Positions 53,480 through 61,800 of a stretch of 64,000 nucleotides of DNA are shown piece by piece; the stretch's first letter is position 1, and each line of letters begins with the position of its first letter. Under the pieces are notes generated by a model. It saw only the letters and a program-made list of their open reading frames with translations. It made no database searches and was not told the origin of the DNA. The DNA is from PGYR01 sp048267165. Its GTDB lineage: Bacteria; Bacteroidota; Ignavibacteria; Kapaibacteriales; UBA2268. The translations under genes and the position numbers were made by a program. Location: the NCBI GenBank assembly GCA_048267165.1, contig JBLWYD010000009.1:1-64000 (forward strand). The letters are read 5' to 3'.

Positions 53480-54571
53480 TTAAAAATTATCGTCGTAATC
53501 TACAACTACATTATTTGTTAATGCGTGAGATGTACAAGTCAAGACAAATCCATCTTCAATTTCTTCTTCAGAAAGTGCATCATCTGCTTCCATCTCTACT
53601 TTACCGCCTTTAAGCTTTGCTCTACAAGTAGAACAAGCACCTATCTGGCAACTAAATGGTGGGTCAATCCCTGCCTTAATCCCAGCTACTAGTATCGTAT
53701 CGCCGTCGGCTATATCTATCTCGTGTTCTTCACCGTAAAGTATCACTTTAACTTTTTCAACTTTCTCGTCGGGAGCGTGAGTTTCGTGGTGTTTTACTAC
53801 CTCAGTTCCTTCGTTTTCCGCTACAGTGAAAGATTCCTTATGTATTTTCTTTTTATCTATGCTGAGCTCTAATAGTGCAGCTTCTATTTCATTCATCATG
53901 CCACCTGGGCCGCACATAAAATACTCTGCATTAGCTATTATAGTCGGGTCTAGTAGCTTAACTATGCCTAAGCAACGTTGTTTGTCTATACGTCCTTCTG
54001 TGTGCTCTACACCATTGTTTATTGGCTTACTTAACTGATGGATTACCGTTAGTCTATCAACAAATTTCTCTTTCAAATCAATTAATGCATCACGGAAGAT
54101 AATAGTCTCTTCGTTAGAGTTAGCATAAACTAGTATTACTTTGCTCTGTTTTTCTCTGTATAGTACAGATTTCAGAATAGAAACAATTGGCGTAATACCA
54201 CTACCACCAGCAAATAGGATATAAGTTTTCTTATTATTATCATCTAGGTCTATAGTGAAATTACCCAAAGGAGGCATTACATCGATAGTATCACCAACTT
54301 TCAATCGGCTATTGATATATGGAGAAACCTCACCACCTGATACTTTCTTCACCGTTACGGCTAAGTAATCGTCAGCATCGGGGCTTGTGCATATAGAATA
54401 CGCACGTCTTTCGTCCTTTCCATCGAAATAGAATCGAAGAGTTAGGTATTGACCGTGCTTATATTTGAATTCGTCTTTTAGATTAGAGGGGATTTCGAAT
54501 GATATCGTCGTTGCATCTTCCGTTTCTCTTACAATATTGCTTACATTCAGCTTGTGAAATTGTATTGCCAT
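53480..54571 (-). CDS. PaaE-like ferredoxin-NADP-type reductase with C-terminal 2Fe-2S domain
   Basis: A 363-residue flavoprotein. The N-terminal FAD domain has RRAYSICTSP (FAD binding is R-x-Y-S); the NAD(P) domain has FAGGSGITPIVSI and YMCGPGG-type EYFMCGPGGMM. A linker of about 30 residues leads to a plant-type 2Fe-2S ferredoxin domain with CQIGACSTCRAKL and a final Cys in VLTCTSHAL. The layout equals PaaE of the phenylacetyl-CoA epoxidase, but no other paa genes are here. In this place it probably supplies electrons for Fe-S assembly or for an unlinked oxygenase. Confidence 0.92.
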   Translation of the reverse strand: MAIQFHKLNVSNIVRETEDATTISFEIPSNLKDEFKYKHGQYLTLRFYFDGKDERRAYSICTSPDADDYLAVTVKKVSGGEVSPYINSRLKVGDTIDVMPPLGNFTIDLDDNNKKTYILFAGGSGITPIVSILKSVLYREKQSKVILVYANSNEETIIFRDALIDLKEKFVDRLTVIHQLSKPINNGVEHTEGRIDKQRCLGIVKLLDPTIIANAEYFMCGPGGMMNEIEAALLELSIDKKKIHKESFTVAENEGTEVVKHHETHAPDEKVEKVKVILYGEEHEIDIADGDTILVAGIKAGIDPPFSCQIGACSTCRAKLKGGKVEMEADDALSEEEIEDGFVLTCTSHALTNNVVVDYDDNF

Positions 54572-54595
54572 TAAATTTCTAATTTTAATTTATAA

Positions 54596-54925
54596 TTATA
54601 AAAATCCTAGTTCTAGCTTTGCTTCGTCACTCATCATCGACATATCCCAAGGTGGATCGAAAGTCAAAATTGCCTTCACATCGACTACTTCCTCTAGTTC
54701 CATAACCTTCATTTCCACATCACGAGGAATTGAGTCGGCTACTGGGCAGTTCGGAGCAGTTAGCGTCATTATAACCACTACTTCGCGATTTTCCGCTACA
54801 GTAATGTCATATATTAAGCCAAGCTCAACTATATTGACTGGTATCTCAGGGTCGAAGACTTCTTTAAGCTTTTCGTAAGCTTTTTCTTCTATTTCTTCTA
54901 ATACGTCTTTAGTAACACTTTCCAT
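54596..54925 (-). CDS. DUF59/MIP18 family protein (SufT/PaaD-like)
   Basis: A 109-residue cytoplasmic protein of the MIP18 (DUF59) family: YEKLKEVFDPEIPVNIVELGLIYDI at the start, TLTAPNCPVADSIP with the conserved Cys, and LTFDPPWDMSMMSDEAKLELGFL at the end. Members aid maturation of Fe-S proteins (SufT) or act in phenylacetate epoxidase (PaaD). Its neighbours SufE and IscA favour the Fe-S role. It lies 24 bases upstream of the reductase gene. Confidence 0.92.
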   Translation of the reverse strand: MESVTKDVLEEIEEKAYEKLKEVFDPEIPVNIVELGLIYDITVAENREVVVIMTLTAPNCPVADSIPRDVEMKVMELEEVVDVKAILTFDPPWDMSMMSDEAKLELGFL

Positions 54926-54958
54926 ATTGCAATTTACAAATAAATAATTAAATTAATT

Positions 54959-55003
54959 CCTATTTGCATAACGAACGAGTTAATCGGCTGTTGTGCAAAT
55001 AGG
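54959..55003. repeat. Inverted repeat between sufE and the DUF59 gene
   Basis: CCTATTTGCA and TGCAAATAGG form exact 10-bp arms 25 bases apart in the 99-base intergenic gap. No T run follows, so it is not a standard terminator. It may be an attenuating structure or a remnant of a small mobile repeat. Confidence 0.4.
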
Positions 55004-55024
55004 ACTAAAAAAGACTACTTTTCC

Positions 55025-55444
55025 TTATTTTCCTGCAAAAGCAATAGCATAATACTTCATTTGCTTGATCATAGCTAGTAATCCATTAGATCTAGTTGGA
55101 GACAAATGCTCTTTGAGTCCAATCTTATCTACAAAGTATAGCTCCTCTCTAGCAACAGTTTCTGGCTTTTCGCCATTAACCACACTTATCAGCAAAGCGA
55201 TTATGCCTTTTGTAATAAGCGCATCGCTTTCCGCTTTGAATCTCATATTGCCATCAGCGTCAGTCTCAGCAATTAGCCAAACTCGGGATTGACAACCACG
55301 TATTAGGTTCTCTTCCCTCTTATCACGCTCTTCTATTAACTCTAGCTCTTTGCCGAGATCGATTATATAAGCGTATTTATCCATCCAATCTTCGAAGAAC
55401 GAAAATTCGGAGATTATTTCATCTTGTTTTTCTTTCATATCCAT
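55025..55444 (-). CDS. sufE: SufE family cysteine desulfurase activator
   Basis: A 139-residue cytoplasmic protein. The hallmark ENLIRGCQSRVWLIAE carries the Cys that accepts persulfide sulfur from the desulfurase SufS. Next comes ALITKGIIALLISVVNG and, toward the end, LSPTRSNGLLAMI, typical of SufE. The length fits the family. It is the first gene of the minus-strand cluster sufE, DUF59, reductase, iscA. No sufS, sufB or sufC is in the window. Confidence 0.95.
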   Translation of the reverse strand: MDMKEKQDEIISEFSFFEDWMDKYAYIIDLGKELELIEERDKREENLIRGCQSRVWLIAETDADGNMRFKAESDALITKGIIALLISVVNGEKPETVAREELYFVDKIGLKEHLSPTRSNGLLAMIKQMKYYAIAFAGK

Positions 55445-55684
55445 ATTACAAAATTATCATTTGTAGTTGCAAAGTAAAAATTTGAGCAAAATAAATTGGG
55501 ATTATAGCGGTTGATATTTTTCAATATTGTAGAAAAGGAGCTAAATGAGGCAAACAGATATATACCATTCTGAAAATCTTCGGATTCTGTAACTTCTGAT
55601 GGTAGATGAGCCCAGTCAAAGTGCAGACAATCAACACCCCACTCCAAAATGATGTGACTGCATCGAATTCCATATTCCTAAAAA

Positions 55685-55714
55685 AAGAGTGCTTGGAATA
55701 ACCCAAGCACTCTT
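55685..55714 (-). terminator. Rho-independent terminator of rny
   Basis: A perfect 12-bp stem (AAGAGTGCTTGG / CCAAGCACTCTT) with a 6-base loop and a T run on the minus strand, 26 bases past the rny stop codon. Confidence 0.9.
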
Positions 55715-55739
55715 AGTAATTTCTAACTTTACCATTTCG

Positions 55740-57308
55740 TTATTTAGCTAAGGCAACTGCTCTTTTCTCTCTGATTACAGTTACTTGTATTTGCCCTGGG
55801 TACTCCATATCCTCTTGGATACGAGCTGCAATGCTATCAGCCATTTCGTCAGCAGTAGCGTCATTTACTATTGACGGTTCTACTATTACTCTTAGGTCAC
55901 GACCAGCTTGGATAGCGTAAGTTTTGATTACTCCGTCCCACTGATTAGCTATAGATTCTAGTTTTTCTAATCGCTTTATGTAGTTTTCTAACGATTCACG
56001 TCTTGCACCCGGTCTTGCTCCACTTATAGAGTCAGCCGCTTGTACTAGTACAGCTATAGGTGATTCCATTTCTATATCTTCGTGGTGTGCACCGATTGCG
56101 TTCGTTATGATTGGCTTTTCTTTATATTTAATAGCTAATTCCATACCTACTAGCGCGTGTGGGCCTTCCATTTCTTTCGGGGCACACTTACCTATATCGT
56201 GTAGTAATGCTGCTCTTTTAGCGGTGTTTACGTCCAAATCTAATTGGGCCGCCATTATACCACATATATTTGCAACTTCTATAGAGTGATTAAGCAAGTT
56301 CTGACCATAAGAAGATCTATATTTCATCTTACCGACGAAGTAAACTAGTCCAGCTTTCATATTAGATAGACCCAAGTCTAGCAATGCTTTCTGACCAACT
56401 TCTACTATTTCTTCTTCTAGTTCTTTTTCAGTTTTGTTGACTACTTCCTCTATTCTCGCTGGGTGTATACGTCCGTCTAGCATTAGTACTTCTAGTGAAC
56501 GCTTCGCTACTTCACGTCTGAATGGATCGTAGCCAGATATTATCACTGCTTCAGGAGTATCATCAATTATCAAATCGATACCAGTTGCCGCTTCGAATGC
56601 ACGGATATTTCTACCCTCACGACCGATTATACGCCCTTTCATATCATCGCTTTCTAAGTTCACTATTGATACAGTATTGTCAATTGCAATGTCAGATGCA
56701 GAACGCTGAATAGCTGAAACTACTATGTTCACAGCTTCTTTTCTAGCTTTTACTTTGTAATCTTCTCTGATTTGATTTAGCTTCTGAGCCGAGCGTTTAC
56801 GTACGTCATTCGCTAATTCTTCGAATATTTGCTTGCTCGCATCTTCACGTGACATACCAGAGATTTCCTCTAGTTTGTGTGTCATTTCTTCGAATAAGTC
56901 ATTTGTTTTCTTAGACTTTTCGTCTAGAGTTTGTTCTTTTCTTTTTAGGTCTTGCTCGAAATTGTGTAGATTTTTTTCCTTTTTCAGGATGATATCTAAT
57001 TTTTCGTCAATACCTTTTTCTCTAGTAGAAACAGCAGTTTCTTTTATCTTAAGTTCTTCTTTCTTATTCTGATAAGTACTATCAAAATCTTGCTTTTTCT
57101 TTCTCCACTCTTCCTTCAACTCTAACTTGCTTTCTCTTTTTATATTGTTAGATTTATCGTAAGCTTGGTCAACTACTTTTTTTGCTCTTACTTCGGCTTC
57201 TTGTACTTTCTTATCGCCGATTTTCTTTGCTGATAAATAAGCAATAGCACCGAGTACAGCCGAGACTGCTATCCCAATACCTATCGCCATCATTATTGAT
57301 CCGTCCAT
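55740..57308 (-). CDS. rny: Ribonuclease Y
   Basis: A 522-residue membrane-anchored endoribonuclease that starts mRNA decay. An N-terminal helix (MMAIGIGIAVSAVLGAIAYL) is followed by a long coiled coil (about 30-170), a KH RNA-binding domain with GRIIGREGRNIRAFE, and the HD domain with HSIEVANICG and ALLHDIGK, which holds the catalytic metal ligands. Normal length. It lies downstream of zapA and the 6S RNA candidate. Confidence 0.97.
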   Translation of the reverse strand: MDGSIMMAIGIGIAVSAVLGAIAYLSAKKIGDKKVQEAEVRAKKVVDQAYDKSNNIKRESKLELKEEWRKKKQDFDSTYQNKKEELKIKETAVSTREKGIDEKLDIILKKEKNLHNFEQDLKRKEQTLDEKSKKTNDLFEEMTHKLEEISGMSREDASKQIFEELANDVRKRSAQKLNQIREDYKVKARKEAVNIVVSAIQRSASDIAIDNTVSIVNLESDDMKGRIIGREGRNIRAFEAATGIDLIIDDTPEAVIISGYDPFRREVAKRSLEVLMLDGRIHPARIEEVVNKTEKELEEEIVEVGQKALLDLGLSNMKAGLVYFVGKMKYRSSYGQNLLNHSIEVANICGIMAAQLDLDVNTAKRAALLHDIGKCAPKEMEGPHALVGMELAIKYKEKPIITNAIGAHHEDIEMESPIAVLVQAADSISGARPGARRESLENYIKRLEKLESIANQWDGVIKTYAIQAGRDLRVIVEPSIVNDATADEMADSIAARIQEDMEYPGQIQVTVIREKRAVALAK

Positions 57309-57339
57309 TTAGTTCTCCTAATAAAATCCGATCGATTCG

Positions 57340-57550
57340 AATAAAAAACCAACGTTTACCATCCCTTTTAGCTCGCTATCCGAAGATAACGGCTATGTGA
57401 CGTGTTGAACCCAAAGTCAAACACGGTGGGTGAAAGCTCAACTATATCTAAAATCCGCTGGCCCTTCGTGAGTTCTATAAATAACTCAAAATTGACAGTC
57501 TGCAACTAAATGCGGTTGCGGCCCGATATCAATAACTGAAGTCTAACTCC
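57340..57550 (-). ncRNA. ssrS: Probable 6S RNA
   Basis: The 345-base gap between zapA and rny has no open frame but has structured DNA on the minus strand. The transcript would read GATATCGGGCCGCAACC near the 5' side, TTTGACTTTGGGTTCAAC in the middle and TAGCCGTTATCTTCGGATAG near the 3' side; GATAtCGG can pair with CCGtTATC as a closing stem. 6S RNA lies next to zapA in many bacteria. Synteny and words favour 6S, which binds the housekeeping RNA polymerase in stationary phase. Ends are approximate. Confidence 0.55.
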
Positions 57551-57653
57551 CATTATTGTAATTATAGATTCTATTACGTAAGACAAGGATAGTAAACGCG
57601 GTAATAATTCTGTAATGAATTGGTAATAAAGAGATTATATTCTAATCTAAAAC

Positions 57654-57932
57654 TTATGAAATCGCTTCTTTTAACAAATTTGACATATTCCTTAATTCTT
57701 TCTGCAAATAATTCACAGAATCTTTCATCATCTCTTCGTTCTTTATGTCGTTCTCAGCTATATTCAATGCTGCCAAAATTGCTAAAGTTTCTTCGGGCAA
57801 ATTACCCAAGTTTTTTTTCAAATGTTCTAATTGTTCATTTACTCTTTCAGTAGAAGCAATTACACTCGCTTCATTGTCACTAGCAAGTGAATATTCTTTA
57901 TATCCAATTTTTACTTTTACGGTCTTATTCAT
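57654..57932 (-). CDS. zapA: Cell division protein ZapA
   Basis: A 92-residue cytoplasmic protein that stabilises FtsZ bundles. It begins MNKTVKVKIGYKEYSLASDNEA, the ZapA N-terminal beta-hairpin domain, and continues as a coiled coil (VNEQLEHLKKNLG, LAILAALNIAENDI, LRNMSNLLKEAIS). Typical size for the family. It sits between a coiled-coil gene and the 6S RNA candidate, an arrangement seen across many bacteria. Confidence 0.88.
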   Translation of the reverse strand: MNKTVKVKIGYKEYSLASDNEASVIASTERVNEQLEHLKKNLGNLPEETLAILAALNIAENDIKNEEMMKDSVNYLQKELRNMSNLLKEAIS

Positions 57933-57993
57933 TTGTTACTTGTCTTTTTTTAAGTTCACACTTTGTAAACTATACTATAATATCAAAAATTAT

Positions 57994-59211
57994 TTAATTT
58001 TCAATGATTTTTTCTATTTTTTGTAGATATTTTTCTAAGCTATCTGCTAACTTCAATCTTTTTTCTTTCGTTTCCATTTTGAAGCTGATTGCTTCATTTA
58101 GTTCTTCTTCTAGTACTTGTATTTGCTTGTAACGCTTTTTAACTAGTTCTTCCATACTCTCATTTTTAGCGCTTATCTGCTCTAATCGATCTTTTAGCTC
58201 TTTATTTTCAGTATCCAGTAACTCTATTCTGAATTCTTTCTTCTCTATTTTCTCTTGAAGGTTGCTAACCTCTTGTCCTTCGCGCTTTATGTCCGTATTA
58301 TCAAAAGACATAGTGCCAAATAAGGTTTGACCAAGTACACCATAGCCAGCTTCGTTCAGTTCTTTTACTTCTTGCTTTTTAACTTCTAGCTCACTTCTCA
58401 GATTGTCAATCTCTTTTTCCAAATCGAAGTTATTACTTTCTGGCTGTTCTTGCTCTCTTATTTCTTTTAGTTTTGATTCAAGTATTTCTATTGTTTCTAC
58501 TTTTTGCTCTATCTCTTTGTTCAGTAGCTCTTTCTCGCGCGCGTGTTCAGATTCCAAAGCATAAGTCAGTTGCTTTAGCTCGTCTATATTTTTTAAGAAC
58601 TGCTCTTCATCTTCTTTTGATGATTCTACTAATTTATCGTATTCCTTAGCTTTTTCTTTTAGTTCGGGAAAGTCTTCTAGTTTCAGTTTGAAATGATAGA
58701 TCTCATTTTTCAGATGAGCGCTTTTCTCTACTATATCCGCCATCTCTTTGTCTTTCTCAAATATCTCTTCTTGCTTAGTGATTAAAGCTTTCTTCACATA
58801 ATCGTGATTATTTCTCAAATCTTCGATTACTATATCTTTCTGGTTATTAGTGTTAGAGAGTGATTCTACTTTTTGCTTTAACTCCAATTCGTTGGCAGTT
58901 AACTCTGAATCACGTACTTTCAGATCATCTAACTGCAACAAACTATCTTCCAAATCATTGCTCAGAGAATTTATCTCAGCTTCTAGCTGCTCTACTTTGT
59001 ACTCTGTTGCTTTTAGTTTATGCCTTAGGTCTGATTCTACATCCTTTACTTCAGTCAAAGAATTATCATTGTTCATCAATGATTCGTACAATTCGTTATT
59101 CTTTTCTCTTAGGGTCTCGTTCTCAGATTTTAATTCTACTAACAAAGTAGTAGCATTTACAAGTAAATCTTTGAACTCGTTTATCTGTTGTATCAGGTTG
59201 TCGCTAATCAT
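57994..59211 (-). CDS. Long coiled-coil protein between pheT and zapA
   Basis: A 405-residue cytoplasmic protein that is almost wholly coiled coil (heptad-rich Leu/Glu/Lys from residue 15 to 400), with one non-helical break near residue 285 (NEAGYGVLGQTLFGTMSF). No family recognised. Its place directly before zapA and 16 bases after pheT suggests a ZapB-like or other division-linked scaffold; this is inference from position only. It lacks a signal peptide and membrane helix. Confidence 0.75.
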   Translation of the reverse strand: MISDNLIQQINEFKDLLVNATTLLVELKSENETLREKNNELYESLMNNDNSLTEVKDVESDLRHKLKATEYKVEQLEAEINSLSNDLEDSLLQLDDLKVRDSELTANELELKQKVESLSNTNNQKDIVIEDLRNNHDYVKKALITKQEEIFEKDKEMADIVEKSAHLKNEIYHFKLKLEDFPELKEKAKEYDKLVESSKEDEEQFLKNIDELKQLTYALESEHAREKELLNKEIEQKVETIEILESKLKEIREQEQPESNNFDLEKEIDNLRSELEVKKQEVKELNEAGYGVLGQTLFGTMSFDNTDIKREGQEVSNLQEKIEKKEFRIELLDTENKELKDRLEQISAKNESMEELVKKRYKQIQVLEEELNEAISFKMETKEKRLKLADSLEKYLQKIEKIIEN

Positions 59212-59227
59212 TTCGCTCTATCTTATA

Positions 59228-61639
59228 TTAGTTTTTTCTTAATTCTGCTTTGAATGTAGATTCTATATTCTTAACTAAATTCGCTATCACTTTGTCTATA
59301 TCTTCATCTGTCAGAGTACGTTCGCTCGAAACAAATTCGAGTGAGTAAGCAACGCTTTTCTTGCCTTCGGCAATATTGTCACCTTTGTAAACATCGAATA
59401 TATCTACAGATTTCAAGTACTTACCACCGTTCGCCTCTATCAGAGTAATCACCTTCCCCGCTTCTAAATCATCGGGCACTGTGAACGCCAAATCACGACT
59501 AACAGATGGGAATGAAGATACTTTGTTGTATCGGCTCTGCTTTTCTGGTAATTTGTATAACTCTGTCATATCTAATAGAAGTGCTACGACTGGTTGTTCT
59601 ACATCATACTGTTTTAGTATTCTTCTATCGACTTCACCGACTGCACCAATTTTAGTTTTTCCTAACATAATATGGCATGAGTTTCCACCAAAACCAGTTT
59701 CGGCATTTTGTACTATTTGTACATTGCTTAATTTAGCAAATTCTACTATACTTTGCAATAAACCTTTGATATCATAGAAATTAACAGCTCTGTTTTTCAC
59801 GTCCCAATTATCTTGATACTTATTCCCACTAAGGATTACCAATAGGTTTTCGCGTTCCATTACCCCTTTCACTACATTAGCTTCGTCATCAGTAGTCTCG
59901 AATATTTTACCAACTTCGAATAGTTGTAGGTCAGGAGTTCCCAATCTGATATTTCTACTAATTACTCTCAGCATAGATGGTAGCAACGAAGGACGCATAA
60001 TAGAAAGTTCTCTACCCAATGGATTAGCGACTACTAGCGGACTCTCAGTGAAAATAGCTGCTGAGTCTGGGTCTATCTGATTTTGAGTAAGAGATTCGTT
60101 GTATCCATTGCTTATCAAATACTCACGCACTTTATTACGAAGTGCTGGCAATCTCAATCCTTCAGGCAACGGACGAGCATCAAATGATATATTAGCAAAG
60201 AATTGTGGTTCCAATTTGTCATAATTATACAAACGGACTACTTCTTCCAACAAGTCAATCTCTTCGCTAATGTCGTGTCTATAATTCGGGATTTCTAGCT
60301 CTATCGTTTCTTCGTTCTCACTAACTAATTTGAAGTTTAGTGAAGTTAGTATTTCTTTAATCGCATCATTAGTTAGTTTTAGACCAACAATTTTCTCTAC
60401 TCTTTGGTAGCGAAGTTTTACTATTTTTTGAATTTTCTTGTTCGGATATACATCGACTATACCTTTCTCAATAGTTCCGCCAGCTACTTGCTGAAGTAAT
60501 TGAGCACATCTATCGGCAGCCAAAATAACGGCGTCTATATCTATACCACGCTCAAATCTATAAGAAGCATCGCTCGATATACCAATCTTCTTAGCCGTTC
60601 TACGCACAGAATTCGGGCTAAAGAATGCAGATTCTATTAGTACATCAGTCGTGCTATCATTAATTTCAGAGTTCATACCGCCCATAACTCCTGCTACAGC
60701 TATTGGCTTTTCGCCATCGCATATCATTAGCATTTCGGAGTCAAGCTCTCTTTTTTTATCGTCAAGAGTCGTAAATGGTTGCTTGTCAGTAGCGTTCTTA
60801 ATTACTATTTTCTTGCCTGCAACTAAGTTATAGTCGAATGCGTGAAGGGGTTGCCCCAATTCCATTAGCACGAAATTAGTCACATCTACTACATTATTAA
60901 TAGGTCGCAAACCTATAGCCGTTAATTTTTGTTTCAGCCAGTCTGGTGATTCGGCTATCTTCACACCTCTGACTACTCTTGCCGCATAGCGTGGGCAAGC
61001 ATCAGTATTTTCTATTTCAATTGTAATTGAGTTAGTGACATCGTCGCCACTTTCCTCGAATTTGACATCTGGTTTCCTTACTTCTTTGCGGTAGTAAGCA
61101 CCCAAATCGCGAGCTATACCATAGTGACTAAGGCAATCGCCCTTGTTAGGAGTTATAGCAATCTCCAAGGTTACATCATTCAATCCTAAGTAATCAGCTA
61201 TTGGCTGACCGGGTTCTACTCCTTCTGGGAGTACCCATATTCCGTCGCTATCTTCGCCTAGCTCTAGCTCAGATTGACTACATATCATTCCGTTGGACTC
61301 AATGCCACGTATTTTTCTTTTAGAGAGTGCAAACCCAGCACTTGGCACAACAGCACCTTCTGTACCCAATACAACATTCTGCCCTTCGGCTACGTTTGGT
61401 GCACCGCAAACTACTGTTTGCTCACCATTAGCCGACTGCACTGTACAAAGTCTTAGTTTGTCTGCATCGGGATGAGGAACTATGTTTAGTACGTGAGCAG
61501 TATAGAAGCCATCGTACTTCGCTTTGTTGTCTATTACTTCTTCTACTTCTAAGCCAATATACGTAAGCACTTCAACCAATTCGGGAATCGGTACTTCTAG
61601 ATCTATATACTCTCTGAGCCAATTATATGATAATTTCAT
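59228..61639 (-). CDS. pheT: Phenylalanyl-tRNA synthetase beta subunit
   Basis: An 803-residue subunit of the alpha2-beta2 enzyme that charges tRNA-Phe. N-terminal MKLSYNWLREYIDL, the tRNA-binding EMAP-like domain (about 40-150), the B3/B4 editing domain (RPINNVVDVTNFVLMELGQPLHAFDY), B5, the catalytic-like core, and the C-terminal FDX-ACB domain (SSFPSVSRDLAFTVPD) are all present. The alpha subunit gene pheS is not in the window. It is the first gene of a minus-strand run with the coiled-coil gene and zapA. Confidence 0.97.
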   Translation of the reverse strand: MKLSYNWLREYIDLEVPIPELVEVLTYIGLEVEEVIDNKAKYDGFYTAHVLNIVPHPDADKLRLCTVQSANGEQTVVCGAPNVAEGQNVVLGTEGAVVPSAGFALSKRKIRGIESNGMICSQSELELGEDSDGIWVLPEGVEPGQPIADYLGLNDVTLEIAITPNKGDCLSHYGIARDLGAYYRKEVRKPDVKFEESGDDVTNSITIEIENTDACPRYAARVVRGVKIAESPDWLKQKLTAIGLRPINNVVDVTNFVLMELGQPLHAFDYNLVAGKKIVIKNATDKQPFTTLDDKKRELDSEMLMICDGEKPIAVAGVMGGMNSEINDSTTDVLIESAFFSPNSVRRTAKKIGISSDASYRFERGIDIDAVILAADRCAQLLQQVAGGTIEKGIVDVYPNKKIQKIVKLRYQRVEKIVGLKLTNDAIKEILTSLNFKLVSENEETIELEIPNYRHDISEEIDLLEEVVRLYNYDKLEPQFFANISFDARPLPEGLRLPALRNKVREYLISNGYNESLTQNQIDPDSAAIFTESPLVVANPLGRELSIMRPSLLPSMLRVISRNIRLGTPDLQLFEVGKIFETTDDEANVVKGVMERENLLVILSGNKYQDNWDVKNRAVNFYDIKGLLQSIVEFAKLSNVQIVQNAETGFGGNSCHIMLGKTKIGAVGEVDRRILKQYDVEQPVVALLLDMTELYKLPEKQSRYNKVSSFPSVSRDLAFTVPDDLEAGKVITLIEANGGKYLKSVDIFDVYKGDNIAEGKKSVAYSLEFVSSERTLTDEDIDKVIANLVKNIESTFKAELRKN

Positions 61640-61707
61640 TTATTGTGTTTGCATAAGTTTTGCTATAAAAAATGCAATATAAATATTTTTTTGCGAAGCT
61701 AGGTAAT

Positions 61708-61730
61708 TTGAACAATAAAATACTGTTCAA
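61708..61730. promoter_or_regulatory. Palindrome TTGAACA-N9-TGTTCAA between divergent genes
   Basis: TTGAACA and TGTTCAA are exact inverted copies 9 bases apart in the 161-base gap between pheT (minus) and the OmpA-PD40 gene (plus). The half-site equals part of the palindrome at 40672-40701 upstream of the flagellar genes. A shared operator is possible. Confidence 0.4.
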
Positions 61731-61800
61731 TTAAAACGAATATTTTCCTACATTCACTATATTGTCGTTGCTACTAACAACAAATTCTAAAAATCCAGTT

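Noticed and set aside
55435..55706. Two overlapping minus-strand open frames between rny and sufE
   Set aside because: They overlap in different frames, one runs into the rny terminator and the other into the start of sufE; neither has a recognisable domain.
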